Positions 24,801 through 35,151 of a stretch of 64,000 nucleotides of DNA are shown one piece after another. Below the pieces are notes generated by a model. That model had not been told where the DNA came from. It was given only the letters and a program-made list of their open reading frames with translations, and did not search any database. The stretch spans positions 7,281,001 through 7,345,000 of the forward strand of contig NC_092670.1 in assembly GCF_964355755.1 (NCBI RefSeq), written 5' to 3'. The stretch's first letter is position 1; each line of letters begins with the position of its first letter. The translations under genes were made by a program, and so were the position numbers. This stretch comes from Antedon mediterranea. Its lineage: Eukaryota > Echinodermata > Crinoidea > Comatulida > Antedonidae.

Positions 24801-27677
24801 CTAGTGTTAAGCTATTGTTTAGTGAGTCATTCAATTCTGTGTTAAATTGCCTTTGTTGAAGAGAGTAAAATATAAACACTGGCTTATCACTGTCTATTGT
24901 ATAGTCAACAGATCTAATAGATAGACACTTCTAAAATAACAGTGTAAATTTGATCTGTTTATACTGATAATTTTCCATTTTATATTAACTAAGTTTAAAT
25001 AAAATGCTTCAATCGACAATATTATTAGATATACTGATAATTGATTTAACATATGTCGGGTGTGACTCAATCGTCACATTATCTTTCTTCCATGGTGCGA
25101 CACGCGAGTCAACTATATGGAAACATGCAGGAACGGTATCGTCGGGAAATTTAGCACTAACATTTCATACGAGTGTTTATCATCAATATTTTATTATAGA
25201 GTAATTACAGTTCTGCTTTTTAATAATTAATTTGAAAATATCATTCTTTTCTTGCCATTGTGTCTTAGTTTTATAAGGTAAAATGTGATTACTGAATTTT
25301 GAATACATCTATTTTTTAACTGTGTTAATATCCCGTATAAAAGGCCGGGATATAGATATTTAGGAGACAAAAAACTGGAGATACATGCATTCTATTGTCT
25401 CCAGACATACGAGTATCAGGTGTACCAAATTGTCATGAAGGTATCTTAAAATGGCGGATTATAATACTCGTTATATCTTATTAAAAAGTAATATAAGTAG
25501 GCCTAATTATTATAATTATTATCTTTAGTTAGTACTTAAAAATCATAAACACTTACCGTATCATTTAACTTACTTTGTAATGTCATTGTTGTTGTTAGGT
25601 TGTACGACACAAGTTTTGTTTCTGGCAAAGGTCCGCCCCACCCTATGCCAACCAACCCCCCACCCCCACACCAGTTAAAACTCAATACAAGTGTGGATAA
25701 TGATGACATTTTATTTAAGTATCTTAAATTAATATAAAATATTACCTGTCAATAAGTTAGCAGTGGAAGCAGGAATTGTGAACTGAGACTCAATAAACTT
25801 TGGTACAAATTTGACAAAACCACTGACTATAGAAAACTCTGCACATGCCGTCATACATACAAAGAAGTATATTGGATTACTGACAAGTCTCCAGAACGCA
25901 TGAGGTAATTCTAGATAATAATAATAAAAAACAAATGTCAATAGTTGTCAATAATTCAATTAGTTTTGCTACGAGCAATACCAAAGTTTGGATGTAGAAC
26001 ATTTACTATAAATGTGTTTATCCAAACGTCAGTTTAACCATGGAGGATCACTAACATAAATCGAATTGTGCCTATTATAGTTTATAATATATGATCTATG
26101 TATATAATGACATGCACAGTGCTTTGGAAAGATTACGCACATGTAAAAACAGGTGCTAGGTAAACGTTCAACACATGACGTAACACACCTTTTAAGGATG
26201 AACTTTGAAAGCTCATTTGTACTCTTCCTTCTGAAGGATCTTTACAAACATCATCGTCAAGTTCTTCTTGTTTGTGCATCTTCTGTGGATACATTATTAT
26301 TGGACATGCTGTGAAAAATATGCAAATTGAACAGACGAGAAATCCTAGCCACCATGCACCCACCCACTGTTCATCGTCAGGTGATACCTTAATATCATCG
26401 TCATCAACACGTCCTACATCAACGTACACCTTCAGGAAAAGACTTCCGAATACATAGCCGAGTGCTGGACCTGCGGCTCCCATACAGTATAATACACCTG
26501 CCAAAATAGAATCTTACTTTAAGCGAACTCTGTACTACATACAATGTGTACGTAAGTCATAATAAGTAATAATAAATAATTGTATAATGCAAAACAGAAC
26601 TTAAATCATCAAAAAAAAGAGGAAACGTGTAGGCCTATAATTACTTAATTGTTATGTGCCCATAATATATTATATGTAAAGGATGATGTCATATCACTAC
26701 CATATTTGAGCATATCACTACATCTGGTAACACAATTTGTTTTTTCAAAAGTAGTGTAAATATAATAAACTATATGGCACTCCATGCGTGAGTTTGTTCC
26801 ATGGTTAAACACTCTTAAGTTAAGCTGATGACGTTCTTAGATATATTACGTGTATATACGTATTAATAAATCACAGACACGCATGGCAAATACGGAAAGG
26901 TTTGAAACCTCTAGGCCTATATAAATTACACGGATCTAGTAGTAAAATAATGTTCTACTTACTGATAAATATGGATCCTTCACTTCTCTTAGCAAAGTCA
27001 TCTATATATATAGTACCAAGCGTCAACACTGATGTTGATCCAATACCTATAAGAAACTCTGCTAGGATAAACACGGCAATGGTACCACGATGACTTATCT
27101 CTTGACTCTCACAAGTTAAGTTTTGTATGTTATTAGAAGATAAACACGTGTTTTCTAAATCTTCCATTTCATTAACAATAATATAAGATGGTTCATAAAC
27201 TGGACCTAGAAAGTGTGGAATAGTGTAAACAGCAGCGCCGAGTGACATTAAAAAAGAACTGAATGTTATCCATTTTGGCTTGTTGGCTGTTGGTCTACCT
27301 CCAAGATAGCTTGTGAATATAACAGCTGACAAACAGCCGATGTCATAAACACTGACAATGAAACCGACGAGGTACGTTGGTAAATCATACCGACGCTGGA
27401 TGGTTGTAACCACGCTACCTATGTAACCAACGGCTAAAGTACCTTGAAAAACCGAGAGAATCGCGAGTGAAAGCACAAATTTTCGAATGGTTGCAAAACA
27501 TTGTATGCAGCTAGGGCGAAATGACCAACATCCACAGCGCCCTACGACATAGTCAATATCAAATTCATCGTTAGATGTGCTTGTGGATATATCTACACTT
27601 GATTGTGATAACTTAGTGTTATTGTTCGCGTTGTCGCATTGTAGAGAGCCATTCTTTAAATTACTTTCCGAATCCAT
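21859..27677 (-). CDS. SLCO: Organic anion transporter polypeptide (SLCO/OATP family), complete
   Basis: Twelve-TM exchanger for large organic anions such as steroid conjugates, in the plasma membrane. Exons in transcript order: 27677-26963, 26497-26189, 25910-25746, 24039-23841, 23106-22911, 22830-22581, 22148-21859. They total 2124 nt, 707 residues plus stop, with all phases matching and normal OATP length. Exon 1 holds an acidic/polar N-tail, then CWSFRPSCIQCF, FQGTLAVGYIGSVVTTI and QRRYDLPTYLVGFIVS. Exon 3 gives FVKFVPKFIESQF and exon 4 IPAAAIGTVLGAYVIRR. Exons 5 and 6 carry the extracellular Kazal-like loop (CDC...PICAS...YFSPCHAGC) and exon 6 FALGVQFLFVRLLG. The start is the ATG of MDSESN; an upstream in-frame GTG was not used. 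The SFRPSCIQCF segment resembles the SLCO4 branch, tentatively. Substrates cannot be read from the sequence. Confidence 0.93.
24216..24492 (+). mobile_element. Truncated LINE-type 3' end in an SLCO intron
   Basis: The segment has a stem (GGAGAGAGGC near 24359; CCTCTCTCC near 24401), then AATAAAAGTTCAATTGAATTGAATTGAAT, a short-repeat tail, ending about 24487. A stem-loop followed by a 5-8-bp tandem tail is typical of CR1/L2-like LINE 3' ends. No reverse-transcriptase sequence is present here. Confidence 0.5.
25600..25690. repeat. C-rich intronic tract
   Basis: An island of C-runs (CCAACCCCCCACCCCCACAC) in AT-rich intron 3-4 of the SLCO gene on its antisense strand; the gene strand is therefore G-rich. 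It is the most strand-skewed stretch in this gene. Confidence 0.5.
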
Positions 27678-28884
27678 AGCGTACCTCACTATACTTACTG
27701 TACTAACACATTGCTTAGATATTGAACAATGATGTGCTCGCAGCTCTATTGAGATGTAACGGGGTCAGATATAGATAAGAACGAAGTCCAAACCACCAAG
27801 AACAAACACACACAAAATTAATAAATTAATTATTTACTAGATTCATAGTTAGTCTCTAAACTTTATCAGCTATTTAAATACAGAAATAGGGAAGTTGTCA
27901 TAATTGATACGATGATACAATCACATTATCTTAAAAGACTTTTAGAATGTAATTGCCTTACTCCTAATAATACTTAACTTTACAGTTTTAAAATGTACTT
28001 GTATCGATATGTTTTACAGTAGGTTGGCAAATAGAAAAAGAAAGAGAGTTACATAGGAACGGACTCTTTTTTTAAATGTTCAACTTCTGTAATAAGAGAT
28101 GTGATAAAATGTATCACTAAATAATAACTAACTAGCTAATCGAATTTTTTCAGTCCAAAATTATAATATGTAGTGTACAAATATATTATAGTAAAACACT
28201 AGCGGTTCGTAGACTTAATTTAAATTATATATATTAAAAATATATATATCAAAATATATATTTTATATAATAATGGGGTATTCTGTGCCTAAATTACACT
28301 TATGTATCTCAATCATTCCTGGATAGGTCTATAATAAACACTAAGTACTATCAACAGGCAACAGCGACCTGTTCAATTTTTAATTTATATTTACTAGATG
28401 GTACAATGGAAACTGTAATTTCGGTGTAGAAATGTACAAATAGGCTACGCAGGCTATGTGTACCGCAGTACTATGTATAACTAAATGCATGTCGTCCACA
28501 CGGAACGGATAAAAATAACTATAATAGCCTACGGTGATTCCTGCAGTCAAATAAAATTACTTTTAACCTACTATTACTTTTTCAATCATGTTCATACCTA
28601 TATATTATGCAGACATATGTATTACATTTACCTATCAGGCACAATTTGTGTGTTTATCACGGTGCTATAATGTATGGTTACTGAAGTTGCTATGGTATCA
28701 TCTATCTTTTAGAGAACCAAAATACTGTATTTTTTGTAGGCACTTATTTATTATTGAAGGTAATAAGTCTGGAAGAGGGATTATAATGTTTTATTAATCT
28801 CCGACAAGCAATATTTTTGGTTTAAACGTATTCTATACATTAAAATAATATTTTATAAACGTTGTTTGTCAGTTAACATTATAA
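27678..28884. other. Upstream flank of SLCO; no gene seen
   Basis: AT-rich, with an (AT)n-like stretch at about 28228-28268. I could not place a TATA box or transcription start for the minus-strand SLCO gene. The short open frames do not resemble known proteins. Confidence 0.5.
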
Positions 28885-29300
28885 TACTGCACAATTAAAA
28901 CAGCTATTGTAGAAGGAGATAAGATAAACCCGTGGTCCAGAGTTCAATCCTGACCTAGTGTCAGTGTTGTAACTCACGACTCTTCAACTCACTCCCTAAG
29001 CCTCAAATGTTGGATGCGTATGAACAAAAAAAAACAACAAAACTTAAGAAAAGATTATTTTGAGCGGGTATGTTTCAGCATCACGAACTTTTCGTTATGT
29101 AAACTAAACTCGTTTCAATCGTCATTAACTATCTAACTAATCTAAGTGTACTGGTTTTCATTAGGTGTTTAAAATAAGTCCAAAAAACAGTGTGTACCAA
29201 TTTTCTATACCATTGAGTGAAGTTACGCTTGATTACCCGTACATAAATCAATATATAGATTAAAAACTATACCCTTAGGAGATATTCATTGTTTCCTTTA
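28885..29300. mobile_element. Dispersed repeat, second copy of the 6180-6520 element
   Basis: Word order matches 6180-6520: CAGCTATTGTAGAAGGAGAT, a GGGTAT stretch, AAACTCGTTTCAATCGTCA, ATTAGGTG.TTAAAAT, TATACCAT.GAGT, then a TACATAAATCAATATATAGA word. A GAGTTCAATCCTGACC stretch at 28941-28956 resembles a pol III B box and may be a SINE fragment inside it. Confidence 0.55.
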
Positions 29301-29751
29301 TATCAGCAAAATGTAAACCATGGAGGTTCCTCCATGTGTAAACTAAGCTGATGTTTCTACAATGTTATACTATATTATAATACCGTGTATGCAGTTTGGC
29401 CGTAATAGAATACAGCATAGCCTGCCACTGTACAGCTTCTTCTGTAAAACAATTATTTCAATCTTCTAATTCCTGCCAGTCAAATCATTGGGTTAGAACT
29501 CCAGTGGTCGATATTTTAAATAATACAGTGATATGTACAAGGTAGGTTAAGTGAATGTATTTAGCAGTAAGGAGATATGGACAAGATGTTAACATGGTGC
29601 ATTTTCATTAACTTTTAATAGAGTGTAGGTAAAAAACTCCTCATCTTTCTAAAATATTGCTTTATAATATCTATAGAACAGTCTTATTCGCCATAAGAAA
29701 GAATGTTTTCCTCGGCAGATCATTTTGTTTGTTTTAGTTTGACCTGTGACA

Positions 29752-30293
29752 AAATATGATCGGTTTTTATTTTTTTTTATTTTTTTTTTTTTTTTGAATC
29801 CACATAAGAGAAGAAAGTAAAAAAGTTAAATGAAAATTTAAGAAGTTATAGATGCAAAAAAGGATCTGCTGGTTTTGTAAACATTAAAGAACAAAAATAT
29901 TAATATTAATATTAATGTTAAAGGATGAGAACAATATTATGTTAACAGTAAACATTTAGTAAGTAATGAGTATAACAGAGAATATGCATTGTTAAATGAA
30001 AATGTGGTAGATGAAAAAATCAAAAACAACTATGTAAGAAAAAAAATAAGCTTGTTAATGAAAATGTGTTACAGATAATATGTTTAAAAAGAGGAAGCTA
30101 TGTAATCAATGTGATAATATGTAAACAAATGAATAAAACTCTTTAAATAAGTATATGTATACAGATGATTTAACAAACATTGTAAATATAATGATATGTA
30201 TAGTGTATAGTGAAAAATATATGTAAAGAGAACAGTGGGAAATAAAAGTGGGATGAACCCACATAAGATAAAAAAAAAAAATATGATCGGTTT
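29752..30293. mobile_element. Retroposed insertion with 15-bp target-site duplication
   Basis: AAATATGATCGGTTT occurs at 29752-29766 and at 30279-30293 and brackets the block. Inside, the left edge is a T-rich run (to about 29796) and the right edge ends in a poly(A) run (30269-30280). GAATCCACATAAGA near the left and GAACCCACATAAGA near the right form a direct pair. Long duplications with poly(A) point to LINE-driven retroposition. The interior is A-rich without a coding frame. Confidence 0.75.
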
Positions 30294-30849
30294 CTAAAAC
30301 GTATTTTTACATTTTTATGACGCACATAATTAAACATGACACTGAATTATAAAAGTTAGAGAATAAAATGGTTCTTGGATATTTCAAGATGCACTGTTCT
30401 CCAAAACATAAAAGTGAATACAACTAAAATTGTAATAGGTCATTTTGTAGTTTTATTAAAAGTTAATCACACAAAAAATAGTAATTTCGCTTATAATTAA
30501 AACGAAGGAATAATTAAATATTGTGTATCTAAACCACACCCCCACCCGACTCCCAAAAATACAAAAACAAAAACAAAAAACGAAATTAACTAAATTTTGG
30601 TGAGCTATGTTTTATAAACGTTTATATTCACATAATTGGTTGAAAAAAAAACCACTGTACTTATATTATGTATGTCAGAAATGAGTGGCATTACTTTATA
30701 TGAATAACTATGGATTAATTCCATATCTTTGCTACTTTCTATAGCAAATAATTTATGATTTTGTACTTTGAAATATGCGCATTCAAAAACTTTTCATAAA
30801 TATTTGCATATATATATTTTTTGTATAGTTTTTTAATCATATGTACTGT

Positions 30850-30966
30850 AAATGATAACTTCTGTAAATAGTTTTTTAGTAAGTAACGGCCTTGTGAAAA
30901 ACACCAATATGGTGATTAAAGTGTTGCATCCGATTTTAAATAAAGTTATTATTATTATTATTATAA
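30850..30966 (+). mobile_element. Probable retroposon tail ending AATAAAGTTATTATT
   Basis: A short unit ends in TTTAAATAAAGTTATTATTA and a (TTA)n run (30940-30965), an A/T tail like other 3' ends in this window. Its 5' limit is uncertain. Confidence 0.35.
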
Positions 30967-31019
30967 AATTGTTCAAAAATGCTTTATTTAGGTATCGTTA
31001 TAATGATAATCAATCCATA

Positions 31020-31970
31020 TCAGTCGGAAGTATTAGTTTCGATTTCCTGTGAAAATGACTGTAACTTTTTTAGATAGGTTTTTCGGTTTGTAGACAACAT
31101 ACATTCTTTATATCGTTGTTGGCGTTCTAATTGAGAGAGGGGACGATAGTTACATCGGCGTGTCATATTTTCTTTACGATTATTACAAGCTGGCGGATCG
31201 CTAACAGTAATAGTATTGTCTTCAATAGTATTGGTTTCCGCAGCATTTATCGCTGGAATTTCATCATGATGGATTCCTATTGAACTGCCATTGTTTTCTT
31301 CCGGAAAACTTGTAACCGTTTTCATTGTGTCCATATCTCTCATATTTAGTTGCTGCAATGCATTGTGATCTTGTTGTAACGTATTATGATGTCGTGGTAA
31401 CGCATTAAAATGTTGTTGTAACGCATTATGGTCAACATAGCTCATTGGTAGAGGATCTAACAAGTGACGCAGCATCGAAGACTTTTCACCCTGCGGTTGT
31501 GGATGTTGATCTTTAATAAATATACTTTGACTTTGCTTAGGGATGTTTAAGTGTGTATTATTGCATACTCCACTGTTTCCCGGAGTACCGCCTTCAACAG
31601 GACGTAGGCCTACATTTTTATTTGAAAACGCAGGACCCGTATACACAAGATGTTTATTTGGTACAATATCAGAACATGGATTTAATACTTCGCTACACGA
31701 ATGGCTGTCTTCGGATTGTATAAATTTCGATTGGCTGAAGGATGTTTCATCTTTAGGATCATCCGAAAAGTCAAAATCTGGTGGAATCTCAAGAATATCC
31801 ATGTTACTAGATGAGTCTGCGCCGAACACAATCGCACGAAGATAGTTGGATTGTCCTTCTTTGGAGATAATTAAAGTCGGTGGAAAGTTTGAATCATCTT
31901 GGTACACTGGTACCATACATGGATCTTGATTATGAATTAAATCATAAATTCTTTTTCCGTTAGTTGTCAT
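31020..31970 (-). CDS. Uncharacterised 316-residue protein, single exon as seen
   Basis: The longest uninterrupted frame of the intergenic region. The start is the ATG at 31970 (MTTNGKRIYDL); a TTG-initiated extension was rejected, and an in-frame TAG lies just upstream. The protein is hydrophilic, without signal peptide or TM segment. The N-terminal third is mixed (VPVYQDDSNFPPTLIISKEG); the middle is rich in Ser, Asp, Asn and Pro. A degenerate HNALQQ repeat (about residues 190-220: DHNALQQHFNALPRHHNTLQ) comes next. The C-end is basic (QLERQQRYKECML, RKTYLKKLQSF). An AATAAA on the minus strand lies at 30983-30988, about 32 nt after the stop. It may be intronless, a last exon or a processed copy; I recognise no family. 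Confidence 0.5.
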   Translation of the reverse strand: MTTNGKRIYDLIHNQDPCMVPVYQDDSNFPPTLIISKEGQSNYLRAIVFGADSSSNMDILEIPPDFDFSDDPKDETSFSQSKFIQSEDSHSCSEVLNPCSDIVPNKHLVYTGPAFSNKNVGLRPVEGGTPGNSGVCNNTHLNIPKQSQSIFIKDQHPQPQGEKSSMLRHLLDPLPMSYVDHNALQQHFNALPRHHNTLQQDHNALQQLNMRDMDTMKTVTSFPEENNGSSIGIHHDEIPAINAAETNTIEDNTITVSDPPACNNRKENMTRRCNYRPLSQLERQQRYKECMLSTNRKTYLKKLQSFSQEIETNTSD

Positions 31971-32699
31971 TTTTACCAAATGCTATTGTTCCGATTGATT
32001 TTATATTCTACAGATATATGATATCCAAAAAGAGTTTTACTAAAATGGAGAAAACAAATATAATGTATTTGTAAGTTATAGAATGAGTTTTTATTGAAGT
32101 ATTTACAAATATCCATCGCATGCCTGTATGTACATTGAGCAAGATTTTAATTCTCGCCTTAAAAAAAAATGTAAACGCTCTTATTTTAAGAAATAGTTAG
32201 TTCAGTTAAGTACTGGAATGACCTTTGACATTGACCCCAAAGACAAATTCATTATTATGAATCTGTATGGTCATGTTTATATTCGAGTTTAGTACATTAG
32301 AAACTACACACTTCTGTATGGTTTATGAGATAACTGTGGTTAAAGTTGTCAAATGGCAGCCATTTTGATTTTATGCAAATTAGGTCACTAATTATACTGG
32401 ACAATTCAGGTTAGATTTTGGATATAGCATTCTCTAATATATTTTGGAGATATTTCAACAATGAAAAACAATAATGCAATGTGTTTGATTCAAAGGCTAT
32501 GTTGAGCTATTCCACTAGACATAGCTAGGCCTAGGCCTAATATAAACTAGTTATTTGTAACAGCGTAACGTAATCGTTTCTAATAATGTTACTTGATGCC
32601 TAACTTGAATTCATTTCTTATTGTACTTACTGTTTGTCAGCTTTCAAATAACTTGTTTAAAATAAAATAAAATTGTGAAATTCTAGCTGAAATCCTACC

Positions 32700-32922
32700 T
32701 GTACGTTTCTCCTGAAATTATAAACCGTACTACTAGTCTAATGAACAACAAAGCATTATATCCAATGAAACTTATTATCAAAGTACTAAGAATAGGCCTA
32801 CAATATTGTATTGAATAATACGTACATTTATGGTGTTCATTAAACCATGACCAAGGCCAACCTTTCTTTAATCGCAGTTTAATAATGTGAGCGTTTCTAT
32901 ATTTGGAATCATAACCATACAA
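32700..32922 (-). CDS. Possible first exon of a small membrane protein (unproven)
   Basis: An open frame from ATG 32922 has a basic start (IIKLRLKKGWPWSW), one hydrophobic helix (LSTLIISFIGYNALLFI) and then reaches an AG|GTAGGA donor-like site at 32699-32700. No downstream exon in a compatible phase could be found; the 316-residue ORF does not join it in frame. It may be chance. Confidence 0.2.
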
Positions 32923-33724
32923 TCCAAAAATGTATTGTTATTCCTTTTCCCTAAAACCTATTTGAATTTACTGACACGTAAAGATACGCTTATCAACCTG
33001 TATTATGTATTGAGTGTCCAAAATATATAATCATACAATGGATTGCGGTATACATGTGTGTTTCCAAATACAATTGCATATACTTTTTTTGGAAACACTT
33101 GGTGTTACTTAAAATCATAATGATTAAACATATAGCTGTATTATGGGAGATTTTTCCAAATGGCAGGAATTTCATTCACAAGGAGTAAGCCTACTTAAAG
33201 TGTGTAACGGGCAAATGGGATGCAGGAAGTAGGGCAATCTCTTCTTTGATGAATAGTAAAGAAAAAGTAAGATATTTAGAAAATATAGAAAACAATAGCA
33301 AAGACTAGACAGTTTTCTTCTATTCCCAAAGACATGTACACTGTGACAAAGTATTAGGTGTGTGTTGATGAAGTAACACCCCACATCTATTTTCCGCGCT
33401 ACTGCACTTGCTATAAATGAAAAGAATTTCTTGCAAACAATACAATACGTCAAGCCCATTTGGTATTGCACAGTATATTGTGTATTGCTTCACGTTTTAA
33501 AGCTACATTGTTAAACTGCATTTAACTGAATAAAACCACACCATGTATCTATTCATGCTTTTATAATATCAGGTAATTGGTGCTAACTACACGAAAATAA
33601 AACATTCGAATATATGTATAGCCTACCCACACAGTCGCGGGCTAACATTATAAGATGACCATTATGGCTTCTTTCATACCTTGGCCAAGGTATAAGCTGG
33701 GCCTGCTTTATGTGATTGGATCTT

Positions 33725-34046
33725 ATGGGACAGTTATGGGAAAATTTACCAAATACACCAAATGTCAAAACGCCCTCTATAATTGAAGATAGCCGACGTC
33801 CTCATTCCTAAATGCTAATAACTGAATTTAACCCGCTAAACAATCTCTATTAAAATATAATAATATATATTAAAAAGACATCGAAATGGGACAGTTATGG
33901 GAAAATTTACCAAATACACCAAATGTCAAAACGCCCTCTATAATTGAAGATAGCCGACGTCCTCATTCCTAAATGCTAATAACTGAATTTAACCCGCTAA
34001 ACAATCTCTATTAAAATATAATAATATATATTAAAAAGACATCGAA
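33725..34046 (+). repeat. Perfect 161-bp tandem duplication
   Basis: 33725-33885 and 33886-34046 read identically base for base, starting ATGGGACAGTTATGGG and ending AAAAAGACATCGAA. No function is evident. The absence of any difference means a very recent duplication or an assembly artefact. Confidence 0.92.
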
Positions 34047-35151
34047 GAATTCGATGGGGTTGTTCAAACAGTCCACAACGTGAAGTCTACACAATTGCAC
34101 CACACAAGATGTAACCCATGATATATATGCGTTCTGATTGGTTAAACTGTAGTGGGCACAAATATCCGTAGATAAAAATATGTAAGCAGCCTAATGTTTT
34201 ATCTTGTTATAAACCTTTTTTTTTCGCCCTGGGTGGCCCTGGGTGTTCCATAATTAGGTAATCCACCACAATAATACTGATAGTAAGTAAAATGTTATCT
34301 ATAAAATAGTACTAATCTTTGTACTGTAGCCTACCTCCATAGAGTAATTATGCACACCATTGTTGTACTGTTTGCATGTGTTTGCACGCATGTTCAGATC
34401 ATTGTTGACTTCTTTTGGCAAATTCAAATATTACAGAAAACGAAAGTCCTTCAATTATAATACTAGTAGACTATACAACAAACTGGAACAAAATGACACG
34501 TATCAGAAGTATTCAGAGAGAACATGCAGAAGACTCTCGAAGAAAGCAAGTAGCAATAATAGTTAATAGTACTGTATAGGTAAGACAAGTAAGGAGTAGA
34601 TAATTGAGAGAGTGATCAAGAAAGTGAATTTGTGAATGTGTCGATTACATTGACCGATTGATAACACATAAGTGAAGAAGAGTACAAGAATGAACAATAT
34701 CATAAGAATGGCATTGATAAAAATGTAATAATAACAATTAATGGTGCCTAAAATCACTATTAAATTTCAGTTATTTCATTCATAATTTTACATCAACGAT
34801 GGCCTTTAACAAAAGCATACACACACTGATCCCTTCATTCAAGTTGCACTCTGGTCCCCAAGTCTTATTTTTATTTGCCTATTTAATTAGATTATGCAAT
34901 TTACCTTTTGTGACCTTTCAGCGGAATTACTCGTTTAATCAATTGATTTTCTCAACCAAATAGTGAGGATAACCAGGTAAACTACACCAACTCGTCCACA
35001 ACCGTTTTAAAAGCAAACGTATGAAATAATTCGCTTAGTCCTGGATGAGGATAGCCATAAATAAGGAAAAATAAAAAAAATACAGTTTATGAAATGCATA
35101 TTTTGTTTTGAAAATATCTCTACCAACTAATATGTCTACTAATTTTATTAG
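34047..35151. other. Upstream of MS4A-like gene A; first exon not found
   Basis: By analogy with genes B-D, a 5'-UTR exon and an exon encoding a SHVQT-type N-tail should lie within about 1-2.5 kb upstream of 35152. I found neither here nor in 32-34 kb. The open frame at 34360-34566 is basic and shows no resemblance to the paralogues. Confidence 0.4.

Noticed and set aside
33677-33694. 18-bp palindrome ATACCTTGGCCAAGGTAT
   Set aside because: Single occurrence, with no partner feature; it may be chance or a footprint.
34360-34566. Candidate N-terminal exon for gene A
   Set aside because: The basic 68-codon frame shows no SHVQT or PPQYYG similarity and no donor in phase 0.
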